A stretch of 45,405 bases of DNA from Chromera velia (Eukaryota > Sar > Chromeraceae): contig JAHBMJ010000562.1 of NCBI GenBank assembly GCA_018398765.1, forward strand, positions 1-45,405, given 5' to 3'. Of this stretch, positions 30,843-40,966 are shown piece by piece. Both the position numbers and the translations under genes were made by a program. Position 1 is the first letter of the stretch. Each line of letters opens with the position of its first letter. The notes under the pieces were generated by a model. The model saw only the letters and a program-made list of their open reading frames with translations, searched no databases and had not been told where the DNA came from.

Positions 30843-32598
30843 CCTTTTCTTCGCGTACACTTCATTTGGTGCACATGCTCATGAAAACTCCACATGGCTG
30901 TGATGGGGGAACATCTAAAATTCTCTTGCCGACCCCCTTGAACCCGCAACTGGGCTTTCCCCCTTTTTTTCATTTGCAAGCCCAGCGCTGTGCTTTGCTT
31001 CCCATCTTCCCCTTTCTCTCTTCCTGCCTGTTTCTCGATTTCACCGCCAGGAAACCTCCATTTCATGAATGAAAGCAAAAACGCTCTTGCCAGCCTTTCT
31101 GTGCTTGAGTGTGTTCAGCTTTTCTTTCCTTTCGTCTTGACAAGTCCGCGCCGGTCGACAAGATCTTTCGAGGCGCAAAAAATGGGGTGGAGGGATGGCT
31201 GCATGGTGAATAATATCAGTGGATGAGACAGGAACGCATCGACGGGCGATTAGGGCAAAAGAGCGGGAGCATAGTCACATTGTGATGGGAAACAAATGTA
31301 ACGTCTCAATTGCTCCTCGTCATGGATGTACTACTTTAAGTTCTTCAAGCAGCATTTCTTTTTGCTCCCTCCTCGCTTTGCCTTCTCCCCCCTTTCCCCA
31401 CTTCTGCATGTCCAAGAGAAAGGGAATCGTCTGTCTCCCTGTGACTTACTTCTATCTGACTTCAACTCAGAACTGCGGGGCGAATGCATTCTTCCAAACT
31501 CTCTTTTTCTCCCTCACTTTCTTGACTGATATGATACAAAGACTCACAGACCTTCCAAGCCTAGCCTTGTTTTTTGACACACAAACCAAGGGGTGCTGAT
31601 AAGTTCTTCTTCACTCACATACATACATACTTGCATGCATGGGTGCATACGCAGACAAGACAGAAAGAGACAGTTCTTGTCCAAACGCTCTGAGGGTGCT
31701 GTCAACCCTCTGGAGGTAAAGGTGTCCTTCCATTTTCCTCTTCTTTCACCCCATGGATGCATGACAACTTCCTGGTTTCACTTGACTCTGTTTTCTCTCA
31801 ACGCTTCTCCCAGGTCCGTTCCCTTCACTTCCACTCCTTTTTGACACCAGTCCAGATAAGTCGAATGAATGTATGGAAGTAAAAAGATGATGAGATGAAT
31901 GGAATGGTAAAAAAAAAAAACAGCAAGGCAGTAGTGGAAGACAACTGACAACAACATGAAGCCAAAACGGAATCAAAAAAGCTGTCAAGACAACCAAGGC
32001 TGCATTCAAGAAACCAATCCACATTTTCGAAGCCACTCTGCTTCCTCCTCTTCGAGCAGGATCGAAACAGATCTTCTCCTCTCTCCTTGATGAGCGGCTT
32101 GCACGCCTATGTTCTTCACCAAATCTGTGCAAGTCTGTCTCATTTGAGAGTTCTCTCTCTCGCATGAAACGATGAAAAGCCATGATAGTGAGACCAAAAA
32201 AGAGTCACTCACTTCTGAGGCAGTCGGACGTCACGAACATAAGGAGTAGCAACGAAGACAAAAAAACAAAAGAGAAAATGCAGGAGGAAGGAGAACAGCG
32301 CTACATTCATTCATGCTTCTTCCGTTCAAAAAAACGAGATGGGGATGTAGAAGGAAAGAGAATAGTCAGAGAAGGCAAGAGAAGAACCTGAAGACATGCA
32401 GGGAGCTCTTCACATCGATCCAACAGCATCTGCCTGAATGGATTTCCTGATCCACGCACCTGTCACTCACCTTTCACTCAGTTCCAGAGTTTTTACCTCC
32501 ATCCTGATGTTCTGCACGACCGTGTTTCCCCTTTCTTCTTTCTTTGTTTGCTCTTTTGTTGGACATCCTTTTGGGTCGCTGGGCTGTTGCCCGGCTGG

Positions 32599-32599
<1 letters not shown>

Positions 32600-32636
<37 letters not shown>

Positions 32637-32643
32637 TGTGTGT
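32600..32643. repeat. (CT)n(TG)n microsatellite
   Basis: Compound repeat about 46 bp past the stop codon of lectin gene 2, in its probable 3' UTR or flank. Confidence 0.95.
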
Positions 32644-32688
32644 CTGTCTGTGTGGGTGTGGTTTTGTGTGTTCATTCCGTCTGTTTTA

Positions 32689-33894
32689 TTACAAAAGTGA
32701 GTCAAACGAGGGCTCCTCCTTCCTCTCCGCCGTCTCTCTGCCCAGCTGCCTCACGGAGGGCGCAGTGTTGGACCTGGAAGGAAACGGACGCCCAGCACCA
32801 GTGACCCCTTCGCCGGACCCATCAGAGTTACCCCCTGCGCTTCTGTTGTCACCGGGGTCACTCCCACCCTGCCTGCCGATGACACTCACGCTGGCTGACG
32901 AGCTCAGGCGTGAGACAACGGGGAGGGTGCCGGGGTGTTGCTGCTGTCTTGGGGACGTGCCGACGGGGTCAACGGCCTTCGGTTTCTCGTCCTTCTCCAA
33001 GTCGATGTCGACGTCATCACTCACATACGAGTTCTGCTTCACCGTCAGCTTGCTGTCACTCCTGTTTGCGGGCTTCTTTTTCCCCCCATCCTCGTCACCC
33101 TCGTCTGCGAGGGGCAGAGCTGCGACGTTGGAAAGTTGAGACTCTAGAGCGGCGGAGGAAGCAGAGGCTCCTCCAAAGCGGTCCTCTCTGAACGTCCGTC
33201 TTGCACGAGCACCGGAGGCAGAGGAGGAGGAAGACTTGCGACGGCAGCAGCAGCACCAGAGGAAGAAGAGACCCACGGCAACCGCCACTGCTCCTGTGAC
33301 ACAGAGAGCCATGATGAGGGCTCTGCGGGCGTTGGTTGTTGAGTCATCAGAAGCAGGGGTGCCTTTCCCTGAGGGAATGGGGATGGAAGGGGGGGGAGGC
33401 ACGTCAGGAGAGATCTGCTGTTGTCTGTTCTCGTCTGCCTCCAAACTCTCCTGAGCTTTGCTGTCCTCAGAAGTCTCCTCTTCCGCGACTGCAGGCTCAG
33501 GGGTGGGGTCAGGATGTGCCGCCACGTAGAAGTCGTCCCAGTCCTCTGGCTCGTCTCTGTCGAGTCCGACCTTCTGGACCTGCTCCTCGTACGCGGCCTG
33601 CAGATAGACAGACAGACACTCGCACACATAAGGCACGCAAGAAAACGTGCAGAGACACCTGTAAGAAAAGAGAAAAGCTTGGGTGCGTGTCACTCGGTTT
33701 TTTTGTTTGGATGCGACCGTCAGAGAGACAGTACAGTCCCTTGCCCTCTGTAACTATGCGTGGATACACGTATGGAGATCTGGGAAAATATGGCCCAGGT
33801 GAACACACGTCATGCAAGGGTCCACCAACCCATTTCCGCCCTGCACCTCGATATGTGACGACACAGAGCACTGACGCACCCGTGCGCGCACAAG

Positions 33895-33925
<31 letters not shown>

Positions 33926-36455
33926 GCACACACAATTACACTCCTACACACCTGTGCAGCCTCAGTCGGTTCCGAGTCGGTGAAGTAGGAGTAGCGGGGA
34001 ATGCCAGTACGGCGCCAAGGAGCAGAGCAAGTGGCCCCAGAGACTCCGTGGGGACAGTCGCACTGATCGGTTCTGTCCGGCATCGTCACGCAGACGCCCC
34101 CGTTGACACACGGTCCGCCAGCGAATCCACAGTTCTCGGACTGCTTCTCCTCTGGAAGAGGAATGGCGACTGTCACGTCTCGAACCTGGAAGGCGTAGGA
34201 GCGGGAACAGGGAGAAGACAAATGACAAAGAATTTCGAGACGGGAGAGAGGGAATGAGAAAGAAGGAATCTGCCGGCCGTCTCCTTGCAGAGAGGAGCAC
34301 GGACAGGTAGTCAGTCAAGCTCAAAGGCGGACAGGCTGGCTGACCTTGGACCAGTTTTCGCTCTTGTCGCAGTTCTCGAAGCAGAAGCACTGCTGGAGCT
34401 CTGTAGGTTCCTCAAATCTGAACCCGATGTTGTTCCACCGGAATCCCTCCCACGGCCAGGTGGCCGGACGGGAAGTCGGGGGCGAGTCACACACCTGAGC
34501 AGAAGAACACATACAGGGGAGAGAGGTTACAGAACTGCCAGGCAGAAAGCGAAAGAGCGGCAGCAGGTTGATGCTACGGAGAATCGACGTATCCGAAAGA
34601 GAAGATCGAGACAAAAGGGAAAAACATTTATGCTCCAATAAGGCAGAGATGAAACTTCAGGAGCACCCGCTCTTGCCGTCAACACAAGTCGTCAGGAAGA
34701 CTGGATGGACGCATGCTGTTTCGATCACTCAGAAGAAAGACACTTCCTCCCTCCCCCACTCACCCAGGGCCTCTCAGGGTCACAGTTCACATTCACGATG
34801 TTCTCGTTGTCGTTCACTCCCGTGAAGCAGTCATCGCCCTTCGACACAAACTTCGTCCGGGCGTTCCAGTGGGTTCTCTGGTCGCTGCCGTAAACAAAAC
34901 CCGTTCCGAGCACTCCGAGGCTGCAGACAAAGCACAACAGCATTAATCGGAAACTGGCAACTATTTCACTTGACCCTTCCTTCTTCCACTTCACGGGGGG
35001 GGGAGCACCCAATTGGGATTGAGAGAGCAAAGAGCTGACTCACGATTGTGCCCTTCCAGTCTGTAGAGTAATGGGATGAAGTTCCTCGATGCCCTCCACA
35101 AGGACGTGCCCGACTCGAAGCCACGGGGATCTGTTGTACAGCCTGGTGGTCGCCCCCATGTCATCGCACTGGTCTCCCCATGCGCAGATGCACACAGTGT
35201 AAAGAGCTGCACGCGAAACACGCAATGTGACATGTAAGAGGGAGAGCTATACAGAGCCAGTGTGCCAAAAAACCGAAATAAAATAAAGCAAAAGCGGCCA
35301 GAAACGGTCCGCAAGGCAAAGGTGAGGAAGCAGAAGAAAACAGAAGCGCGAGAAGACGGATCCAACACACACAAACAAACAGGGAACAAAAATGAACGAG
35401 AGAGAATACGGGGCAAGAAGACAAACAAACGCACCAGGGTCGTCCATTGACAGTCCTTCTCCGTCCTCCCCCTTCCACTGCAGCATGTCGAATTTCGCCC
35501 CAGAGGCATCCAGGAGGTCCAGGTCAGCCGTGTTGATGCCCCTTGTCAGTTCCTTCCTCTCTGCAGATCTCGATGAAGGTCCCACTGTCGTCTCCAGTCC
35601 CTCTACTTCTTCTCCTTGATACGCGCAGATGTCCCGACGACGGAAGCTGAAGATCCCAAAGCGTGATCTTTTGACGATCTTCAGACGCAGTTGAGAAATC
35701 TGCACTCACAGAGTGTATACACAAGTCTGTTCTCCAGAGGATGCTTCGTTGGCAGAGGACGGGGAAGGTGCATCTTCAAATCTTTTTCGGTTTTGTCTCT
35801 TTGCTGCAACACTTTGTTTGTCAAACACACTTTGCTCCTTCGGAGAGCCTCTCCAACGACGCATGCCATGCCCCGTTGTCGTGTCACTTTATTTTTTGAA
35901 TGGGTGCTTGCTCCAATGCACTCGCCTCCATGTTTGGCGGCTTGCGCATGTATTGTTGGCCGCAAGTAATCGGTGCCGGCTGCCTGTCAGCAACTCAGTC
36001 TTTTCGACCCACCTGATCTGCTGCCAGGTTGGCGACTGGAAGCTCGAGGGTGAAGTTCTCGTTCTTCTTCACGCGCCAGGACCTCCACGCAGGGACGAAA
36101 GGGATGCGGACGTCCACGGACTGCCCTGGGGTCACAGGCACGGTCCACTTGCGCTCCCCCATCTGAATAGAGAAAGAGAGGGAGATCAAGGCAGGAAGGA
36201 AGAGAGGCAGACGAAGCAGGGTGTCCAAAAGAAACAAAAACTAAACCATGCACATACTGCTCACAACACAAATAAAGATCGCAGTGAGCAAATGGTCTTG
36301 TGAACATGACGGAGAAAGTGAGATGAGGGGAGAGAAGCAGAAAGACCACATGAGTCTGCCGACCGACCGAATATAAAGAGAAAATCAGAGAAAATCCTCA
36401 AGTACGAAGGAATTCTGAAAAAATGGACAGAAAAAATAGAGACAGATAGATACAC

Positions 36456-36501
<46 letters not shown>

Positions 36502-38097
36502 TGAAGGAACTGACGGGAACTTCAAGGGCCCAGGTGTCGTTCACAGACTCGGTGCCTCTGCCGATGCGTGCGCAGTTGATCACCTCCATTCCCTCAAAGT
36601 CGGCAGACACAGAAGGAAACATGCACATATTCCTGCGCAGCCACCAGTTGATTCTCCAGAATCCACCCCCAGACCCGGTTCTTCCTCGTGTGTCATCCTC
36701 GGTTCCGCAAGTCACCCGCGTCTCTGCACAGAAGTCCATCAAAAAACACATGTGAAAGAAGGAGAGAAAAGAAAGAAAAACAGGAGTAAATGAGCAAAGG
36801 AGAAAGGGGGGATGAAGTAATTCATCAGATAGTCGGACAGCATGATAGCAACAGAGGGTCAAAAGCAGCGGGACGGACGAAGACGCTCTCACACTCACGC
36901 ACGCAAATGCGCTCACCATCTGCAGGCGACTCTGCAGCGCCACAGAGACCCTTCAGGTTCTCCTCCCTCTCGTTGCGGTCTCTTGACCAGGGATTGATGT
37001 CAGAGGAAGTCCATTCGGTGGGGCACTTGAGAGTCTCGGCAGAGCACTCGGGAGAGGTGAAGAAGTCAACCTGGCTGAGAACCTGCACGCAGAAACACGC
37101 ATCGCGATGCCACAGGGACGAAGGGAACGAATCGACGGAGGAAAACTGGCAGGGCGGGGAAATGACAACCCGCAGTCGGGAGATGTTCAGAGAATCCGAA
37201 GATGAGCCATGCATCAGAAAGAACGTCACAGGTTTTCCTTGTCCCCCTCTTTCTGTATATATTCACACTTTTTTTCCGTTTTATTTCCCGAGACTTGCTG
37301 ACCATTTCTCGTCCATTGGCACCTGGGATTTGGGAGAGGCGGAACTCTTCGGACCCGTTGAACTGCCTCACTGGCTGTTCGCACACGAATGCCATTGAAG
37401 TCGCACAGCTCTGGTCGAACAATGCGTTCATCCCTCTGGTGGCGTTCAGGTACACGCAGTCGGCCTGGCATGCGGGGTCTCCGGCTCTGTCAGGGGAGTT
37501 GCAGTCGGCAGGCGTCCCCCCGCGGTTGTCGGGGCCTGCGTACCTGCAGAGAGAGACGGAGAGACCATCAATGATGTTGAATACTAATGTTTGTGAAGCG
37601 AGGCGGAGACCGAGGGTAAGCGGGAGGCAAGAAGAAAACAAACGCAGCAGCGATCAAAGAGAAAGACCAGATACAGAGAGTGGGGTGAAAAGGCTTCGAT
37701 CAAAATCACAGAGCACTCTGTCAAACTGAAGACCTACGGACCACTGTGATGTGTTTCCCCAAGCCTCGAACTCAAATCCGGTTCCGTCTGTGTACACAAA
37801 CTCTCCTTCCTTTGCGCGATCGTTCAGTCCCATCCAGCAGGCCGTGGAGCCTCCAGCACGGCACGAAAGGATGAGGGCTCTCCTGTCACCAGCACCGATG
37901 ATGCTGGCGAGGTGAGACTTCCTCTCTCTGCAGAAGTTCTCTGCCTCCACCCATGGCAACTCCATAGGAGTACCCTCAGGCGTCATGGGATGGAGAAAGC
38001 AACTTCCAACAGAGTTCATCCATCCTTCTGGGCACTCGTCGAAACCACTAACGAGTCCGACGAGCAAAAGAAATGGTAGAGAAGAACGCTCGAACAT
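32689..38097 (-). CDS. C-type-lectin/EGF type I membrane protein, paralogue 2 (11 exons)
   Basis: Exons: 38097-37742, 37543-37303, 37082-36917, 36723-36515, 36162-36013, 35699-35435, 35206-35044, 34920-34764, 34494-34345, 34185-33952, 33597-32689. They join in phase to 999 codons plus stop, with every intron at the same position and phase as in paralogue 1. Same architecture: signal peptide ([18 protein letters not shown]), C-type-lectin-like domain (WMGLND, WYAGPDN, FVCE), Cys-containing ectodomain, EGF-like module (NGGVCV), acidic stalk, one transmembrane helix, CCCC, tail. Exon 3 and the tail are almost identical to paralogue 1; exons 1, 4 and 6 differ strongly in places. The stop is TAA TAA with an AATAAA overlapping it (32,690-32,685), and homology with paralogue 1 ends at the stop codon. 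A retained, probably functional duplicate. Confidence 0.88.
33893..33935. repeat. (CA)n microsatellite, intron 10
   Basis: Lies in the intron equivalent to the one holding 17,676-17,714 in lectin gene 1. Confidence 0.95.
34594..34763 (-). other. Near-identical intron 8 segment, paralogue 2
   Basis: Partner of 18,788-18,957. The rest of intron 8 (34,495-34,593) does not match paralogue 1, so identity is confined to the half next to exon 8. Confidence 0.85.
36452..36501. repeat. (CA)n(GA)n microsatellite, intron 4
   Basis: Compound repeat beginning 13 bp past the exon 4 donor of gene 2, matching the type found in intron 4 of gene 1. Confidence 0.95.
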
Positions 38098-38963
38098 CAC
38101 GTCTTGTTTTCTCAAAACGGGAGGGCAGAATGACAAAACAAACCAAAAACCTGCCCTTCTTTCAAAAGCGGACAATCAAACAGACGCCGCAGCTTCACTG
38201 TAAACAGCCACACAGTTTCTCACAAACGATGGAAAGTGCAAGAGGTTTGAGGTCGTCAGCTTTCGGAGCTTCTGCCTGCGTGAGACTGCATGATCGAGTG
38301 GTTAGCTTTCCTTAATTTCTGTGTTGCAAACATTTCGGCCCACTTCTCCAAGAAAAGCTCGCTGCGTGCCGGGGCAACTTCTTGGATCTCGCGGACCCCG
38401 GCACCAGAACGCGCGGGCGCGCTCCAAGGGTCCCGGAAGGCGAATGCACGCGCAGTTAAATTGTTGCAGTTTTAACTTTTAATTGATGCACATGGGATTA
38501 TTGGGATACACCTATTATAAGGGTGAGTGCCTCGGGAGATCAATTGGAAAAGCTCCGTGCGAGTTGCTTGAGGGGCACTTTTTCAAACTCGCGACACCCT
38601 GGCACATATCCTGCATGGCACATCCATGCATATTTCTGTCTCGATCCCTAAAAATGAAAAAATTAATGCGATATGCACAACGCCGCAAGATTGTGATCCC
38701 AGGGCCTCTCCGACGCGGCTGAGCTGAGCTGCCCTCCGAGGTGACCTGCATGGCAGTTGTCGGCCCGTGAAGCCAGATTTTGCGCAAAAATTGACCTTCA
38801 CGTTAATTACGATCGATCAGGTGCATGGCACGTTCGTTTCGTGATCCTTCTCCATTCACATTCCTCCAGTGCCAGTCACATTTCGACCCGCTTGACACAT
38901 TGCTCGCTTCCCTACTGTCCTCTCTTGAGATACTCCTGTCTGTGTGTGCAACCATCAGTCAAG
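38098..38963. promoter_or_regulatory. Head-to-head intergenic region between lectin gene 2 and gene 3
   Basis: 866 bp separate two divergent start codons, so both promoters must lie here. The part next to gene 2 (38,121-38,196) is the block conserved with gene 1. Nothing comparable precedes gene 3. No TATA box stands out. Several CATGCA/TGCATG sites lie between 38,600 and 38,830. Confidence 0.55.
38121..38196 (-). promoter_or_regulatory. Conserved 5' flank of lectin gene 2
   Basis: Matches 23,133-23,210 (shared AAACCAAAAACCTGCCCTT and GCGGACAATCAAACAGACGC). Probable 5' UTR or core promoter of both paralogues. Confidence 0.7.
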
Positions 38964-40955
38964 ATGACGAGGGGTATTCTGTTTCCCCTTTTCGTGGGTC
39001 TTGTCGGGGCTTTTGACCAGTGCCCTGAAGGATGGACTCGAAACCACTCCATGGGGAGCTGCTTTCTCCATCCCGTAACTTCCGAAGGACTTCCTATGGA
39101 GCTGTCACGGGCAGACGCAGAAATCTTCTGCAGACAAAGAAACTCTCATGTTTCCAATGCCGTGCGCATGTAAGTCGATTTTGGGACACTGCTGTCTCCT
39201 CTCTCTCTCCGTCTCCTCTCTCTTTCCTCGTCTTCTGGCTAACTGACAGCGAACCTGCACATTTCTCGTTTTCTGTGCTCACACCAGACCTTACGTACTT
39301 GTTGCACCCCTCGAATATCCTCTGACTTGAACTGGGCTCCTTTTCTTCCCGCCGATGTGCACGGAGACTTCGGTTCCGTCTCCTTCGTGTTCCGTTCCTT
39401 TTGTGGTTACTTGGCTGCCTCCATTCCGACCGACCCACGACTCCAGACAGACTTGAGTGCACTCACACCATATCGCCACTGGTGATGCTTGCCGTGCAGG
39501 AACAGCGAAACTCCCGTGCCATTTGCGTGCGAGAGGCCGTCCAACTCTGGCTCTGGCTTTCGTTTGACCAAGGAGCGGTTCCTCCAGCAGCAAGAGGAGG
39601 TTGCCGCTGCCCCTGCCCCTGCTGAGCTTGCCGTCGAGGAGGCTCTCCCTGCCCCCGCAGCTGAGAGGGTGGTTGACGAGGCTGCCCCTGCCCCTGCTGA
39701 GCTTGCTGTCGAGGAGGCTCTCCCTGCCCCCGCAGCTGAGGTGGTGGTTGACGAGGCTGCCCGCGCCCCTGCTGAGCTTGCTGTCGAGGAGGCTCTCCCT
39801 GCCCCCGCAGCTGAGGTGGTGGTTGAGGAGGCTGCCCCCGCCCCTGCCCCCGCAGAAGAAGAAGCCCAAGAGGCAGCTGAGGAGCCTGCTGCTGCTCCCG
39901 CCCTCGCTGAGGAGGTGGCCGAGGAGGCTGCCCCTGCCCCTTCTGAAGAGACGGAGGCTGCCCCTGCCCCCGCAGCAGAAGAAGCACAGGAGGCAGCTGA
40001 GGAGCCTGCTGCTGCCCCCGCCCTCGCTGAGGAGGTGGCCGAGGAGACTGCCCCCGCCCCTGCTGAAGAGACGGAGGCTGCCCCTGCCCCCGCAGCAGAA
40101 GAAGCACAGGAGGCAGCTGAGGAGCCTGCTGCTGCCCCCGCCCTCGCTGAGGAGGTGGCTGAGGAGGCTGCCCCCGTCCCTGCTGAAGAGACGGAGGCTG
40201 CCCCCGCCCCCGCAGAAGAAGCACAGGAGGCAGCTGAGGAGCCTGCTGCTGCCCCCGCCCTCGCTGAGGAGGTGGCCGAGGAGGCTGCCCCTTCCCCCGC
40301 TGAAGAGGAGCCGGTTGATGCTCCTACTCCTGCCCCTGCTGAAGAATCAGCCGAGGAGCTCGCCACCACCACCCCCGCCCCCCTTGAGACAGCGCCTGAG
40401 GATGCCGCTGCCGAGGAAACAGCTGAAGAGCCCACCGTTGCCCCCGCAGAAGAAGCCGAGGAGACGCCCGAGGAGGCTGCCCCTGCCCCCGCAGAAGAAG
40501 AGACGGCAGAAGAGCCCGCAGAAGAAGAGGAGGAGACGGCTGAAGAACCCACCGATGCCCCCGCCGAAGAAGAAGAGGAGGAAGTTCCCGAGGAGCAGCC
40601 CACCGACGCCCCCTCTGAGGTCCCTGAGGAAACACCTGAGGAGCCTGCCACCACCCCTGCCCCCCTTGAGCCTGTGACTGCCCCCACCCCCTCCGGCCCC
40701 ACGACCGAGATCGAGGGACCCATCCGCACAGAAGACGGAAACTCCCAGACCACCACCATTGTTAGGGAGGAGGATGGTACAGAGACCACCACAGTCGAGA
40801 TCGAGTATCCCGATGGTCGTGTCCTCATCCGGACTGAGATTGTCAACCCCGACGGAAGCAAAACTGTGCGCGCGGAACACCGCGGAGCTCGCCTCAACTT
40901 CGGAGCCCGACGATATCTCAGGGGAAGCAGGAGAAGGGCTTCTGCGTCCAGTTAA
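38964..40955 (+). CDS. Truncated C-type-lectin protein fused to Pro/Ala/Glu repeats
   Basis: Two exons, 38964-39169 and 39500-40955, joined at a strong donor (CAT|GTAAGT) and acceptor (CCGTGCAG|GA), phase 2, giving 553 codons plus stop. Signal peptide MTRGILFPLFVGLVGA. Residues 17-68 match the first part of the lectin domain of the two neighbours (DQCPEGW, GSCFLHP, AEIFCRQRNSH), and residues 70-90 match its end (FACERP, GFRL). The domain middle, with WVGLND and WYAGPDN, is missing. Then come three 25-residue repeats (110-184), about four 40-residue repeats (from 187), more acidic Pro/Ala/Glu sequence to about 460, and a non-repetitive end with TEIEGP, TTTVEIEYPDGRVLI and a basic C-terminus. 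No transmembrane segment, so probably secreted. The frame is fixed by the lectin-derived join, although other frames are open too. It probably arose from an inverted partial copy of the lectin gene. Confidence 0.82.
39621..39845 (+). repeat. Three tandem 75-bp repeats in gene 3
   Basis: Units start at 39,621, 39,696 and 39,771, each 75 bp (25 codons, AELAVEEALPAPAAE at the start). The in-frame period keeps the coding sequence open when copy number changes. Confidence 0.93.
39852..40305 (+). repeat. Tandem 120-bp repeats in gene 3
   Basis: Units start at 39,852, 39,972, 40,092 and 40,212 (120-bp period, 40 codons, EEPAAAPALAEEVAEE core); the last is partial and lacks one codon. Near-identity of the middle units suggests recent expansion. 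Copy number in the assembly may be compressed. Confidence 0.93.
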
Positions 40956-40960
40956 ATGGG

Positions 40961-40966
40961 AATAAA
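40961..40966 (+). terminator. AATAAA polyadenylation-like hexamer after gene 3
   Basis: AATAAA five bases past the TAA of gene 3. The position is closer to the stop than usual, so it may or may not be the signal used. Confidence 0.4.

Larger units (their letters stand above)
29591..32688. other. Downstream of lectin gene 2; no gene supported
   Basis: Includes an AT-rich insert (30,040-30,350) absent from the first block and several frames without motifs. A 139-codon plus-strand frame (29,623-30,039) is unrecognised and has no counterpart in the first block, so I do not call it. Confidence 0.45.

Noticed and set aside
39852-40305. CRISPR-like regular array
   Set aside because: The units are contiguous coding repeats without spacers in a eukaryotic exon; no array and no cas genes are present.
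39407-40897. Long antisense open frame (496 codons) and other-frame plus ORFs across gene 3 exon 2
   Set aside because: The repeat units contain no stop in several frames, so all appear open. Only the frame reached from the lectin exon by a good donor and acceptor has a signal peptide and lectin-derived sequence.
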